Positions 8,736 through 21,301 of a DNA stretch of 64,000 nucleotides are shown here, in pieces (position 1 is the stretch's first letter; every line of letters begins with the position of its first letter). The DNA lies in NCBI GenBank assembly GCA_036435485.1, contig CM071596.1, positions 135,123,001 through 135,187,000 of the forward strand, in the 5' to 3' direction. This DNA is from Saposhnikovia divaricata. Taxonomy: Eukaryota; Streptophyta; Magnoliopsida; Apiales; Apiaceae. The notes under the pieces are model-generated. The model made no database searches. It worked only from the letters and a program-made list of their open reading frames with translations, and was not told the DNA's origin. The translations under genes and the position numbers were made by a program.

Positions 8736-10336
8736 TGAGGTTTAGTGGACTTGTGTTTGTGTTTGATGACGTCCATGTCGTAATTAAAATTGGTTTTGTA
8801 TGTATAGTGGTATGCTTGTGTAATAATCTTTTGCAGGTTGTTATCCACTATTATGGCCATGTTTTTTAATTATGTGTTTGGATCCCATGTGGTTTATCGT
8901 GGTTATTTTTTTTTGATTTCCACGTGGTTTATCGTGGTTGTAATTAACATGAGGGTTGATCGTGTTAGAATAGATTTGCAGAATTAGTTTTGTATTTGAT
9001 CTATTTTTTTTGTAATTTTTTGATGGATTTTGTAAAAATCCGGTATCTTGTAACAATTGCGTGTCGCTGAAAATCAAATCCAGAGTTAATTTTTTATTCC
9101 GCTGCGACTCTGATGGGGGCTGTTGTTGTTAAGCGTCAGAAAATCATAATTGTAAAGTTCGGCTGAAGGATCTAGCGAGCAGAGGAATCAGAATCAGGCA
9201 GTCACGCAACTAGCACACGCGGGACATGCAGGCGGTGAGAACAGACTGTCACGCAGGAGAATCCTGCGCAACACACCAACCAGCCTGCGGCCCAGTAACG
9301 TGAGTTCAGCCTGCGCAACAGTGAAATGTGTTGTTGCACTCACGTGTTTCTTTCTACTGTTGCTGTTTTTTTCGAAGTGATCTACAGCGATTTCAACAAA
9401 TTCATTTGGGGCCATAATAGTGGATTTTATTATTGTTCTAATTTTAGTTTTGCTATTTAATTTTTAATTATTGCTTTAAATAATTGTTATTTGTGTTGTT
9501 AATTATGTGTGTAATTTTTTAATTGCATGTTTAACATAATTAGGATGACATGGACATAGATATTTTATTGCTTTAATTAAATGTTTTATGTTGTTAAATT
9601 ATGTGTGTTTTTGGAATGCATGTTAGACATAATTGTAACGACATAGGCCCCATTTAATTTTTAAAATTCCTCAATTTTTTATAAAAATTCTAAGTGGGTG
9701 AGGGAATTAATTAGGAATTAAATCCCACGGTCTCCATTATTTTGTATGTAATATAACCTTTTAAATAATGTAGATGGTATATATGATCACCTAACGTGGC
9801 GTACTATTTACGGTATTTTAAAAGGTTGTAGAAATTACTACAACAAAATTCTTAAATTAAATTATGAATATTGAAAGGTATACAGATCACCCCAACGTGA
9901 CGTACCAAGTTTCATAGAATTCATTACGAAAATTGAATAATCTTTTTGATGTTGACTATGGAGAATTCTGTCTAGGAATCGGGTATTAAGCGAGGCCAAT
10001 TTGACTCCTCCGAGACCTGGGAATTATCCATTTATATATCAAATGGATGTATTTAGTTTGAGTAATTTAAGAATTTAAATAATTGTATACACTTAGCTAT
10101 GAAAAATAATATATAGTCCACCCTAACGTGGCGTATTATTTAGTAATAGGACCGAAATAATATTTAAATGAATTTAAGTGGTATATATGTCACCCATCGT
10201 GGCGTACCAGATACTTATGGTGTTTAAATATTAGTGCATTAATTTTAATTAATTGTTAGAGGAAACCAATAGGTTTTAAGATTTGTGCAACTCTCTGATT
10301 ATGTGTTACATGTATGATTCTCAGGATTAGATCATT
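8736..10336 (+). other. Long untranslated leader of copia B
   Basis: The 1.6 kb between primer site and gag has no credible gene; a minus-strand frame near 9194-9415 has no domain. Four copies of a motif around CACC, three or four bases, then CGTGRCGTA occur near 9779-9805, 9880-9905, 10110-10136 and 10181-10209. A block at about 9960-10030 (GGGTATTAAGCGAGGCC, then TTGACTCCTCCGAGACCTGG) is mirrored in the leader of copia F (about 54210-54260), so the two elements share leader ancestry. Confidence 0.6.
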
Positions 10337-10645
10337 ATGGGCTTTAATCCACTATTCACCATACTAAATGATAACAAACTTACTGGACCAAACTATATTG
10401 AATGGAAACATAATTTGGACATAGTGTTGACTGCTGAGGAGTACAAATTTTGTACTTATGAACCCAAGCCAGATCAGCCAGCTGAAGATGCTCCTGAAAG
10501 TGATAAGGAGTATTATAAGCGGTGGATTAAGGCTGATGAGATGTCACGATGTTACATTCTGGCAGCAATGTCGGGTGTTTTGTAGCATCAGCATCAGGCT
10601 ATGGCCACAGCTTCAGATGTGCTCTTTAATCTCAAGGAACTTTTT
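10337..10645 (+). pseudogene. Copia B gag, N-terminal part
   Basis: The frame starts MGFNPLFTILNDNKLTGPNY, a typical copia Gag N-terminus (the LTGPNY-W motif). It has TAG at 10583-10585 (codon 83), then continues in frame as ASDVLFNLKEL up to 10645, where gypsy C begins. It resumes without loss of frame at 39315. Gag forms the virus-like particle. The start is the first ATG after the leader and begins at the conserved motif. Confidence 0.9.
10641..10645 (+). repeat. Left target duplication of gypsy C
   Basis: TTTTT borders the left LTR; TTCTT (39310-39314) borders the right. The single mismatch probably arose later. Counting one copy keeps the gag frame open across the junction, which supports these boundaries. 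Confidence 0.75.
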
Positions 10646-13600
10646 TGTAACACCCCCAGATTCGGGGTCAGGGATCGGGTCGTTACGGTCTCAATTTCCA
10701 TAAATAACACTTGACTTGAGTCCTCATAAATAAACAACATGCAGTGACCCCACAATAATGTCTAATCACACACATACACAACAGTTACAGTCCCAGAGAT
10801 GAAATTGAAATAAGTCTCATATTAAAGGATTTACGAATAAAAGTTATTAAAATCCAAAAGGAGTAACAACATAAGTTTAAAGTTTTTGCCGTTGCTTAGG
10901 ATTAATTATACATATAATTAAACTAGTAAACCAAAAGCTGTCTATCTATGCTACCTCAGCAATGGCAGCGATGATATCAGCGGGTAGAACTCTGACTGGG
11001 GTAACCTGCTTGCGCCGAGTGCGCCTTACGCGGGCCATTTTGCCTAGCTGTTGTTGTGACATAATAAATAATCAAGGGTGAGCAATAGCCCACCAACAAC
11101 AACATAAAGCTGAGCAACAAATATATATATAACAAGTCAACAATATCGTTGAAACCATATGCCATGAATTTGTGAAGATAGTGCCAGTATAATGTAAAGG
11201 ATGAAGTTACACTGTAACTCAAAGTGTATATTTTTGTGGAAATATCTGTTATATCAAGGATAAGCAAGATATCATTATTTATCATAAAAGAGGAATTTGC
11301 AGAAAGTATTGCAATTCCAGACTCAACTACTTTTTCACATGCCAACACCGATAGTGTTGTAGAAACTTTCCAACATTTGAAAGGTGAACTAATACTGGAG
11401 CATTAACGCGCCAGGAGACATAACATTCACGATGATCAGTCGCAGGTTATGCTCCCCACCTCTTGTTCTCTACATGTAGAAGGAAGCACCGACGGATTTA
11501 CTTGTCTACCGCCCTCTGGAACCCCCCGGCCAACGGTTGGGCCATTGCTGGACCGGCGCCACTCGGCCACTTACGCGGCTCCTAGTTTGTATATCATCCA
11601 TAACTCTGAAACATAAAGTTCATCCCCCTTTCCCCAAGTATAATAGTTGTTGATAAGACTCCACAAAGTAGTCGTATCTAGTTGGAAAGGAAAATTCACC
11701 AATATTTCCCAAGCTGCTGCTTGTTAATGGATACCAACTTGTTCCAACACTCTTACCCCTCGAATGATGAGTGGGTACACAAGATTCAATGAATAATAGC
11801 AATCAAGTCGCGAGTGAAAAGAATAGTTTCAAAGAATTTATGACCAGGAAGTCAACAAGATAAATAACATTTCTCAAGTAAGGTTCCCTTATAATTTGGA
11901 AGATGGATTTGAATGAAGTGTATAATTTTGAGAACCTTTCTTGATTTAATAATATTAATCATTAGGCTCTGGAATAATTTACATACGATTCGAAGATCGA
12001 AGATAATATTCGAATGAAATAAATCATTTTTAATCGAGTCAGAAGAATTAAATAAATATTCCAAAGAATATTTATTAAGTCGAAAATATTGAAGGAATAA
12101 TCCTAATGTAAAATATTACTCGGAATAATCCTCGAATAAATATTCACCAATAATATTCATTAAATATTTAATGAATATTTAAATAAATAGTACTTAATAA
12201 ATAAAGCTCGAATGAATATCCGAAATAATACCCATTGAATAAATAGTGAATATTCGAACTAATAATACTTATTGAAGAAATAATTATCAATTGAATATTG
12301 ATAGTATTTATTGAATAATGAATATTAAACTTAATAATACCTTTTGAAGAAATAATTATCAAATGAATATTCGAATAATATTCACCGAATAAATAATAAA
12401 CAAATGAATATTTGAAATGATATTCCAAATGAATATTCGAAATAATATTTGATAATTGAGTCGACTTTAAATGAATATTGAAGATAATATTCATTTAATA
12501 AATAAAGTTCAAGTGAATATTTAAAATAATATTCATTAATTAAATAATGGAAGCTATTTACTTAAATATTTTTTTCCGAAATAATCACGATATATCAAGG
12601 AATACTGACTCCCAGTCCATGTTCGAAGAATAAGATTCATATGCCCTTCTCTAAGGGCCTTAGCAATATCCGACTTATAACTGATATATTTTCTATCTAG
12701 CTTATAAGCCAACAATAATTCAGGGAACAAGTATATCAATACAACTTGACAGTAGGTATGCATGCAATGGCATATGTATAACAGAAAGCATATATTTATT
12801 CACAACAACAGCCTTTAAAAGGATTTGAAACTTGCCTGGTACTCCCGCTATACTAGTGGTATGACTCGGGGTGGTCCGGCAATCTATAAACAACCAAAAT
12901 TATCCCGGGTTAATCACCTATCACTTTGAAACGCCAAGGGAATACTTTACTTAAGCTAAAGCACGTTTTCATGTTATCGCTCATTAACACCGTTATGACC
13001 CAACATTTGCTCGTTATTACGGCTCGTTATTACACTTACACTTGGTATATACTTAAGTCATGTAAGTGCTAAGGTAGGTCGTTTACAAACCAAGATTATA
13101 CCTCGAGTTTTATCGCCCGTTTTCTACATGATTAACCAAAGTTATAACCAAGTGTGCCTTTTAGGGATTCGTTCGCGTTTAATCTCGATTCAAACATTTT
13201 TATAAAATTGAAAAACGATCCGTTTGACACGAGGTTTTCTCCTACACCTTCCTTATGATCTCTAATATTTAATTACCATGATTCGTCACTAACTTATATA
13301 TTTTACTGAAGTTCAACTTTAATAACGAACTCGTACTTACGGTTTCGAACGACTTTTAGTAAATCGGCCATAATTCCTAAACCGTAAGTCCGTTTGTTTC
13401 GATTCTTTTGCCAAAACGATCTATGACTCGATATCTACGAGGACATGTCATATAATCAACCAGGTCAGGAAATTATACCAACTGTTATGAACGGATTCTT
13501 AAGGTCTAACGAAAATTGGGCATTACGACGGCTATAAATCGATCATTTCCAAATTTACCACAATCAAACCAAGCCACACCGGGCATCCATACAACTTATA

Positions 13601-14075
13601 CATATGTTATTCATCTCAACAAGTCCATAAATATTACACTTCACCATCATGTGCATCATTTTACTTAAATCACTAAACCACTAACTAATCAAGCTTATAA
13701 CATCACCATAATCATAACTAAGTTAAAATCCATCAAGAACAAGCATAATCTCAAATTAAGGGCTAGGGTTTCAAGAGTGTTATACCTTCCTTGATGTGTA
13801 TATGAGCCTAACAAGCCTTGATCTAGTCCTTAGAACACCTTGTGATAGCTTAGATCAACCAAAGAATCAAGAAAAACAACATTAGTTCATGAAGGTTACT
13901 ATTCATCACCCACTTTGATGATTTTTTTAAAAATGGAAAAAGATGAATTTGAAGCTAAGATTTCTATGAGATCACTTTTATGAAATACGGAACCAACCAT
14001 AAAAATCTTGAAAATTAACAAGGAGTGGAAGCTTGATTTCTTCCTTAGAATTTTAAGAAAAGCCGAATGGGCTTG

Positions 14076-14107
<32 letters not shown>

Positions 14108-14968
14108 TTTTGCTTGGCTTGCTCTTGGAAATTATGCATAAAATGAGCAATAATTTGATAGATATTTGTTGGTTAAACCATGGTTTGATTGATGGGTTAA
14201 GTCTTGGTTAAGGGTTTGTTGTCATGTGAGCAAGTGTTGGTGTCTTATGGTGCACCTCTTTACTAACTAGCTTGGTTGCTTTGATCTTATCTTGCATAAA
14301 GTGATTATGTCACCTTCCACTAGCTCATCATACCTCTTGGCTTTCTGCTTGTTTCTTTGTCCGGTTATTGCCCAATTTCATTGATCGTTTGGAAGAATAT
14401 CTCAATGATTTCTAGTTAGGATTTTACCAGAAACCGTCTTAATATTTATACTATCATTCTCTATTATCTTTAATAATTCTTGAATCCATATTCCTTAAAT
14501 CTTTTCAGTAATCCCTTAAGTCTTGCAGTTTCCAGGGAATTCTCGGGAAAAATAAAAGTGCTATTTTTCAAAATCCGATAACTTTTACATACACTCTTTT
14601 TCCCCTTGGATCATTAATACGAACTCAGAAATCCGTTCCGGGTATTTCTATATAGTGTCATCTAATAATATTCCTATTTCCACCAAAAACACTATTCATC
14701 ACTTATTCTCTCTTTATTCCTTATAATTAGAAGAATGTCCTTGCGCTGTCCCGAGCGTTCCTTAACCCTTTTTACGGAACCACTGTACTTATACTAGATA
14801 TCGATTTGGATGAGATGAGACTACTTCCTCTGTTTGTATGCCATATTCTACTTTCTTGACGATAGATTATTCTTACCTAGGTTGTCAACCCATTGCATTC
14901 TTCATGACATAAAAATATTGGAACCATAATAAAAGTTTTAATTCCTACCAAAAATCGGGGTTCTTACA
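10646..14968 (-). repeat. 3' LTR of gypsy C (left copy)
   Basis: This 4323-bp LTR reads TGTAACACCCCCAGATTCGG at its left end and GGGGTTCTTACA at its right end on the plus strand, giving TGTAAGAACCCC...GGGGGTGTTACA in element sense. It aligns end to end with 34998-39309, with scattered substitutions and small indels. It contains an AT-rich degenerate repeat at 12050-12550 and an (AG)n run at 14080-14107 that is much shorter in the other LTR. I see no coding region in it. Confidence 0.92.
12050..12550. repeat. Degenerate GAATATTCGAA repeat in gypsy C LTR
   Basis: About 500 bp of interspersed GAATATT(C/T)GAA and AATAATATTCATT units, many self-complementary, recur in the right LTR at about 36400-36900. 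Short frames across it translate to repeated ISNIH-like strings, a by-product of the repeat and not a gene. Confidence 0.75.
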
Positions 14969-14987
14969 GTCTCCCCTCCTTAAAAGG
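14969..14987 (-). promoter_or_regulatory. Polypurine tract of gypsy C
   Basis: The plus strand reads GTCTCCCCTCCTTAAAAGG, so the element strand has AAGGAGGGGAGAC directly before the 3' LTR start TGTAAGAAC. This is the usual plus-strand priming site and fixes the minus orientation. Confidence 0.8.
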
Positions 14988-15073
14988 ATTCCGTCCCGGA
15001 ATCAGGTAGGAAACAAAGAGTCATTTGTCTGTCGTTTCGCCTTTCAGCTTCCCGGTCAATTCTTAGTCGTTCT
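14988..15073 (-). other. Gypsy C interior, 3' end
   Basis: In element sense the sequence reads CTGATTCCGGGACGGAATCC before the polypurine tract, the kind of phrase found at the end of chromovirus pol. GTTCT at 15069-15073 is the left target duplication of copia D; the matching GTTCT is at 29166-29170, where the gypsy interior resumes. Confidence 0.7.
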
Positions 15074-16360
15074 TGTTGAGTATTGAATACAGTAAAAGAA
15101 TACAGAGGGGGGGTGAATGGATTCTTGAACTTTTCTTTGTTCTTGAATCTTTGCAACAAGATATGTGTTTAGTGTCTGAGATATGTAAGTGCAGATAACA
15201 AAGACAAACACAACACAATATCACTTTAATCTAATATTTTATTAGATAAAGATTTTGCTACAATCTGTGAATACAAATGGTAGTATTCTCAGCTTCGTTT
15301 TTCTTAGAGAGATATTTCTTGTGATGTATCTTGAAAAACTTATCTGCTAAGGAAGTGAGGCTGTATCCTTATAGACATGGATACACCTACTTACTACAAA
15401 TAAGGTAGGTAAAACAAACTACTTTCCAGTATGTCTATCTTATTTGAGTAAGAGTCCAAACGGCTACAGATTTGACCTTGCAAAGCCTGTTCAGATCCAC
15501 TTCTTTAGCTCCTTGTCCCTTTATCTTATCTCTCCATGCTTCTTTGTAAGCTTTCCAATACGCTTTATTGTACATAGTCAAATAAAGCATCTTGGCTTGT
15601 TGCAGGTTTCTGACTTGTACAATTCTTCAGTATTTTATCTCCAAGAATGTATTCGAGAAGTGGCTAAGTGATTGATTCGAGAACTCGAATTGACTTAATC
15701 GATAACTCTGAGTTCTCGAATAGTGTTATATTGACATATCGAATCACTTCTCGAATAGCTCTTTTCTCTGGGACTCCTTGAGATATCGAATAGAGCATTT
15801 TGACATATCGAATCCCTGAGATGTCGAATAGCTTCTTTAGTCCTTGAGATATCGAATAGATCATTGACTTGTTGACTCTTAGAGAACTCGAATGATGCTT
15901 TGACTTGTTGACTCCATGAGTTCTCGAATAGAGTAATAGACATATTGAATCTCTGAGATATCGAATGAGATATCGAACAGTGTATTCAGAGATATCGAAT
16001 AGTGTCTTCTGAGATATCGAATCTCTAACTTCTCGAATGCTAGACTTCTCGAATAGACAAATGTACTTCTCGAATTGGTACTTAGGCAAATTCTTATTTT
16101 CTTCAAATCCCAACTATGATTATTTGGCAGTCTTTATCTCCTTGCTTGAGGCATGAACCTTGGAACTTCTTTCAAGCATTATTCTTGACTTTATAAGTAC
16201 AGTAACACAACTAGAATTTGATGCCTATTACAAGTACAGAACAAATAGAAACTCTACAACTAGAGGTTCCCTCAGTTAAGAGGTCATGTAGGTAATGCAT
16301 AGCATTACACATACTTAGGCTTGTTATTAGATGTATTCAGGCATGCCTATGTGACTAACA
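15074..16360 (-). repeat. 3' LTR of copia D (left copy)
   Basis: In element sense it runs TGTTAGTCACATAGG to CAATACTCAACA, 1287 bp, matching 27879-29165 with about 11 single-base differences. A run of seven C lies near its sense-strand end (plus strand GAGGGGGGGTGAATGG, about 15104), as in A and H. A dense TCGAATAG-type motif array occupies 15651-16077. Confidence 0.95.
15651..16077. repeat. TTCTCGAATAG / GATATCGAATAG motif array in LTR D
   Basis: About 18 degenerate copies of an 11-14 base motif centred on TCGAAT sit in 427 bp. Roughly half are preceded by TTC (TTCTCGAA) and half by GATA (GATATCGAA). At least eight contain TTCnnGAA. The same array is at 28456-28882 in the other LTR. Reading frames across it are artefacts of the repeat. 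Confidence 0.88.
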
Positions 16361-16376
16361 ATCTCCCCCAAATTGT
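16361..16376 (-). promoter_or_regulatory. Polypurine tract of copia D
   Basis: The plus strand ATCTCCCCCAAATTG gives CAATTTGGGGGAGAT in element sense, immediately before the 3' LTR start TGTTAGTC. Confidence 0.85.
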
Positions 16377-16519
16377 GAGTAAGACCCTTAGTCACAATTT
16401 CATGTCTGATAACAAGCCTAACATACATAAAGATAAAACTTGACAGTACATGTATGAATTTTGATTAGCAATGTGGATAGAACTACAGGGTGAGTAATCT
16501 TACAGCCTATGATGAAGTA
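16377..16519 (-). other. 3' untranslated stretch of copia D
   Basis: These 143 bp lie between the end of the third ORF and the polypurine tract. No feature is recognised. Confidence 0.6.
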
Positions 16520-19500
16520 CTAGCCATTGTCATTTGTTTCCCTTTCCATAGCTTTGGCTTGCAAATCATCATATGCTTTCTGTCTTCTTTCTTTCTCCTT
16601 CCTTGTATTCTCATCCATAGCTTTTATTATTTCTGCCATAGCATCCAATTCTTCAAGCAAAATTGAGTCTTTGAAATCTTCAAGTACTGGTTTCAGAATG
16701 TTTGCAGGATAGTGGTTGAGTAGATTCATTCTGATGTGGACCTGATCCCCATTTCTCATCCTATACTTCACCACATAGGGGTTAAACTGAACTCTACACA
16801 ATCCCTTTGCCCTTAGCTTTTCTCCTTCAATCTCCAGTCTCTCAATTTCTTTCTCCCTTGCTAGCCATTTCTCAAGACACTCTTTTCTGATTTTCTCCTT
16901 ATGATCTCTCTTCATCTTCACAAAATCAATTAGCTCCAGCTTCCATACTCTTTCCACTTTATCTTCTGAGCTCAACAATGCAATGATTCTTTCTATGTCA
17001 TGTAGTTTGCCCCAGTGTTGACATCCTCCTTGTTTGAATTTCTCCTCCCTTCCATCAGTATATTTGATCTCAAGGCAATTATCAACAATGGCAAAATGAT
17101 AGATTCTTTGAGCTTGTAAGAATTGCAGTTGGTCTTCATCAAAATCTTCATCTAGTGGTTGGAGTTTTAAGCCTGGATAGATTGTTAGAGTACTTGACTT
17201 TGATAGCTTTGGTTTCCTTGCAGCTTGTTTGAATTTGATCCTTTTGACATGGTTGCCTGGCAGTAGCATGTGACCTTTGTTTGTGGACCATTGTAGTATT
17301 CCATTAGCAGTATGCTTTTTGAAATGTACAGATGGTTTCTTGACTTTAATCTTCTTCTCTTCTTGAGGTGGTAAAACAGTTGCAGAAGCCATGGGATTAG
17401 ATTTTGGTAGGTCATTACTAACAGCATTCACCCTAGACTTAGAGTCTTGTGTTGTGGTGAGATTACTGCTAGCAATGCCTAAGGCTTGCTGTTTTCTATT
17501 CTTCCTCTCATAGACTTTGCCTTGGTCATCATCCTTCTTATCCTTGCTGTCTTTCTTCTTCTTCTTATCCTCATCCCCCTTATCACTCCTGTGATGACTT
17601 CTCCTCCCATCACTCTTGTCTTCATCTTCATCATCCTTATTCCTCCTTGGCTTGGCCATTTCTGGAATTACACCAGTTGCAATGTATGATCTGAGAATGT
17701 GCAGTACCTCTATCTCTTCAGCAGTACTTGTCCCCTTCTTCTTTTGCAGTAGATCAATGATGGCAATAATGAGTCTGTGATTTCGAGAAGTGAGATCATT
17801 GGGAATGACCAATTGTTTAATCTCTTCAATTCTGGTGCCAGACTGATAGATGATTGTCCATGGCTTCTTAATCACTTCTGGCAGCCTTGAAGGTTGGCCA
17901 TTCCTCAAGTCATCATACAAACTCTTATTGTTTTCATTTACATTCCTCTTCTCTATGAGCTCAATCAATGCATCTATCTCTGAATGTTTCAAGGCATGTA
18001 GAGTTTTGTAGGTTAGATGCCAGATTCTGGATTTTGCTACCATCATTACTTCCTTGAGCCATGAGCTATCAACTTTTCTAGGTACCACAGTGAAGTAATC
18101 GATCTGATCCTTCAAGCTCCTTAGATATAATTGAGTGTCACCAGCCTGTTCTTTTGAGACTTTCAAAAACTCCAAAAATGCATCATCATGATAGACATTT
18201 GAGTTTGCAATTTCTTGTAGCTTGGCCTCAGTTACCACCTTCACTTCTACAGGCTTGGCACTTTTAGATATGGAGAGTGAAGGTTTATCAGATGGCATAC
18301 TCCCTGCAACCACTGTGGTTGTGATAGTTTACTTTTGACCACTGGAAGTAGTGATGTGCACAGTTGGCAGAGTGACAACTGGCAGAGAAGTAGGAGGCTC
18401 ATCAACTTTGTCTTTTCCTTTGCCAGGCACATGAATTAGAGATTTTGAAGTTCTTTGATGACCACCTTCAATGATTTTGATGCCCTTTACTGGTGGTTTC
18501 TCCCCCTTTGTATTTGAGTTCCTTGATGTCCTCTTCTCCCCCTTAGGCTTGTTGTCAGGCACAGAGGCTGTAGTATTAACCTTTGGGGTTGAAGATTCTT
18601 CAGGTAGAGGGAGACCCATGTGCTTCATCATTGCAGACAACATTGATTGTTGATGCAGAAGAACATCAGCTGTGGTGGTGGCTTGAGTGTTCAACTGCTC
18701 AGTTAGAGTTTGTACCTTGTCTGTAAGATGAGCATTGGACTGAGTGAGAGTAGCTACCTCCTTTTCAAGTGCATCTACCTTACTGAATAATGCATTAGAT
18801 TTGAAGCCATACAGGGATTGTTCTTTAAGTCTCTGCACTTCAAATCTAGACAGCTCATGCACAGGAACCTCAGTTACCAGCTTGTCTCCATATTGATTTT
18901 CAAAGAGTGTCCTAAGCATGGCATTGGCATCTGTAGTCTGATCAGATAGAATTTTAAATTTGCTTCCTAGACCTGTGACTGTATCTTTAAGGAGAGCTAG
19001 ACTATTATCCATCTTGGTGCAGGTGGTGTTGCAGTGTCTGATATCTTTGACCACACTGTCTAGTTGAGGAAATTTGGCATCAAAAGACCTCTTTATGTCT
19101 TCTACTGAAGTGGCTGTCTTGTCACTTACTTTGTTGACTTAAGTTTTGACTCCCTTGCCAAGATAGTGTGCAGCCTTGAGAAAACCCTTGTAGGAATCAT
19201 TGACGGCTTCATACACTTCACTAGGGGACAAGGATTTTGCATTTGAACCCAGTGAAGTGATGTATTCCTCTATAAGATATTGAAGTGCTTCACTGAGAGT
19301 TACATCATACTTTGCTTGCATCCAGGCATCTACATTGCCATCTCTCTCAGCATCATCAATAATCTTGGCCTTCTGCATCTCCACATCATCCCTATGGCAT
19401 AGTAGGATGGCTTCATAATCTGGATTTGAGATGTTGGAGGTGACAAGGTTCTGGGCTATTTTGACAAACTCAGGAATCTGATCCACAACATAGCTTTGGA

Positions 19501-21301
19501 GAGCTTCAATGGACATTTGTGGTGGAACAGACCCTGATCCTGAAGCACTGTCATGTTGCACAGGCTTCAGCCATTGGGACAAAAAGTGAGAGCTAGAGCT
19601 AGGCAAGCTAGACTCCTCAGTTACAGATGCAACTTCTGTAACTGGATGAAAAGACTCTGCTACTGTTGTCTCCACAGAAGTGGGATGAGTTACAACAGTA
19701 GTTGACACAGGCACAGAGTCTCTAGTTAAAACTAGTGAATCCTCTGTGTTTGCGATGGTGTCATTAGGAGATGCCCCAGCATGCATTCCTTGACCATCTA
19801 AATGTGGTACCTGGGTGGTGAGCAAGGTGTCATGCACCAAGTCACTTGAATCCATTGGCTCATCAGGAGAAAAGAATTCTTGATGATCAATGCCTTGCTC
19901 CTCAATTGCTTGAGTTGCAGGCTCCAAAGAAATATGAGTGGTAGATTCTGGAAGAGAAGTGTGTTGTAGATTAGATTTTGGCAACTCCCCCTGAGAGACA
20001 GAGGGAGTTTCAATTGTGATGTGCTCTCCACTCAGTGTTGTGCCAGCCTTATCACTCCCATGTGCTGACTCTGTACAAGTAGGTGCATTGGGGAGAATGC
20101 TTGATTCTATAGATGCACCCTGTTGAGAGGATACACCTAGTGAGCTGTTTGCCCCTGATTTTACAACTTCAGCAATTTGGGTGACTGAAGAGGTAGTTTT
20201 AGACTTCTTCTTCTTCTTCTTTGGCCTTAGTAAGGGTGACTCAGGTTCCTCACTTGCTATGCCTAATTCTACAGCCAAGGCTGCTTCAATTAAGATTTTT
20301 AGAGGTTCAGAAGCAACCTGTTTTCTCTTCTTTTTACTAACATCACCCTTTTGAGAGGATGATGCAGTTGTCTCTGTGTTTGGTAAAGTGTTTGGCTGAG
20401 AGGGTTGGTTAGCAGGCCCTGGGTTAGCATTTTGCTCTGCATGCTTGGGCCTAGCTAACTCAGATTTTGAGGCACATATTGGCATGTTGTGGGGGTAAGT
20501 CCTAAATAAACTCTCCATAAGGGGAGTTATTTTGAGCCTTACATCCACATCATTCCTAGTCTCCAAGCTACCAAAAATGAGTTTGGTCATGGATTTCGGA
20601 TAGCCTATTCTATTTTTGTCTAACCTAGGCAATTCAATCAATTTAACATCTATGAAATTAAGTACAGATTGAATAAAGCGAGGGAAGAAAATTTCATTAC
20701 CTCTCTTGGCTGAGTTCTTACCAAGTCTCCCATACAATTCTTGCATTATGATAAAACCAACATCAATCTTTCTCCCATATGCTAGAGCATATCCTATTTG
20801 TTGAACAGGTGTGCTGATTTGATCAAAGCTGGACTTCCTTGCTGTGAAGACTTGAAGAAGAGTGGCAAAGACATAGCTCCATTCCTTCCTCAAGTACTTC
20901 CTATTCAAATTTCCAAGCTTGATTCTATCTGAGTAGTTGATAAAATCTAAGAAATCTTCCAATTCCTGATCAGTTGCTTGACTGTCATACACTCCTTGTT
21001 GTAACCCCAGTGCTTGATTCATATTTTCAGTAGTGATGGTGATTTCCTTGTCCTGAATCTTGCAATAGATTACGTATGAAGTTATTGCATTCTCTAGGGC
21101 CACGACCTCCACAATAGCAGTTCTCCAAAACTGTTCTAGTAAATCTAGATATAGAGTTGGGTTGGCTGAGAGTGCATCCTTGATGTATAATTTAGCCATC
21201 CATCGAACGAAGCACTTAAAGTTTGCATTGGGTGCTTCAACATCGTTGGTTATTGCTATAAAATTGGTGTGGGTAGGAATTGTGAGTTGGGTATTTGCCA
21301 T
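16520..21301 (-). CDS. Copia D third ORF, large uncharacterised protein, two internal stops
   Basis: A single frame of 1594 codons starts at ATG 21301 (AACAATGGC context). It is interrupted only by TAA at codon 721 (19141-19139) and TAA at codon 991 (18331-18329), and ends at 16520. Residues about 1-290 look globular (NPTLYLDLLEQFWRTA, then EIFFPRFIQSVLNF) and resemble, from memory, uncharacterised proteins associated with copia elements in asterid genomes. Then come a Ser/Thr-rich linker with basic runs (KKKRKQ, RPKKKKKKSK, NLS-like), a coiled coil around codons 820-870 (DALEKEVATLTQSNAHLTDK), a second charged linker (about 1220-1270) and a Lys/Glu-rich C-terminal domain. I see no signal peptide or membrane span, unlike an envelope protein. 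Function unknown. Confidence 0.75.

Noticed and set aside
9194..9415. 73-codon minus frame in the copia B leader
   Set aside because: No domain, no start context, and antisense to an untranslated leader.
12168..12494. 108-codon minus frame rich in ISNIH repeats
   Set aside because: Translation of the AT-rich degenerate repeat inside the gypsy C LTR.
14080..14107. (AG)n microsatellite as a regulatory GAGA element
   Set aside because: It is short or missing at the same place in the other LTR (about 38427), so it is more likely slippage.
15651..16077. CRISPR-like array
   Set aside because: Motifs are degenerate and irregularly spaced without unique spacers of constant length, and this is plant LTR sequence.
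15664..16113. 149-codon minus frame in LTR D and its copies at 28469-28911
   Set aside because: Frames follow the TCGAATAG motif array in several registers at once, with no domain.
18329..19141. Programmed readthrough at the two internal TAA codons of the third ORF
   Set aside because: Both are TAA, followed by GTC and ACT, not a known leaky context; simple mutation is more likely.
16520..21301. Calling the third ORF an envelope gene
   Set aside because: No signal peptide, membrane span or fusion-peptide-like segment is visible, and basic NLS-like runs argue for an intracellular protein.
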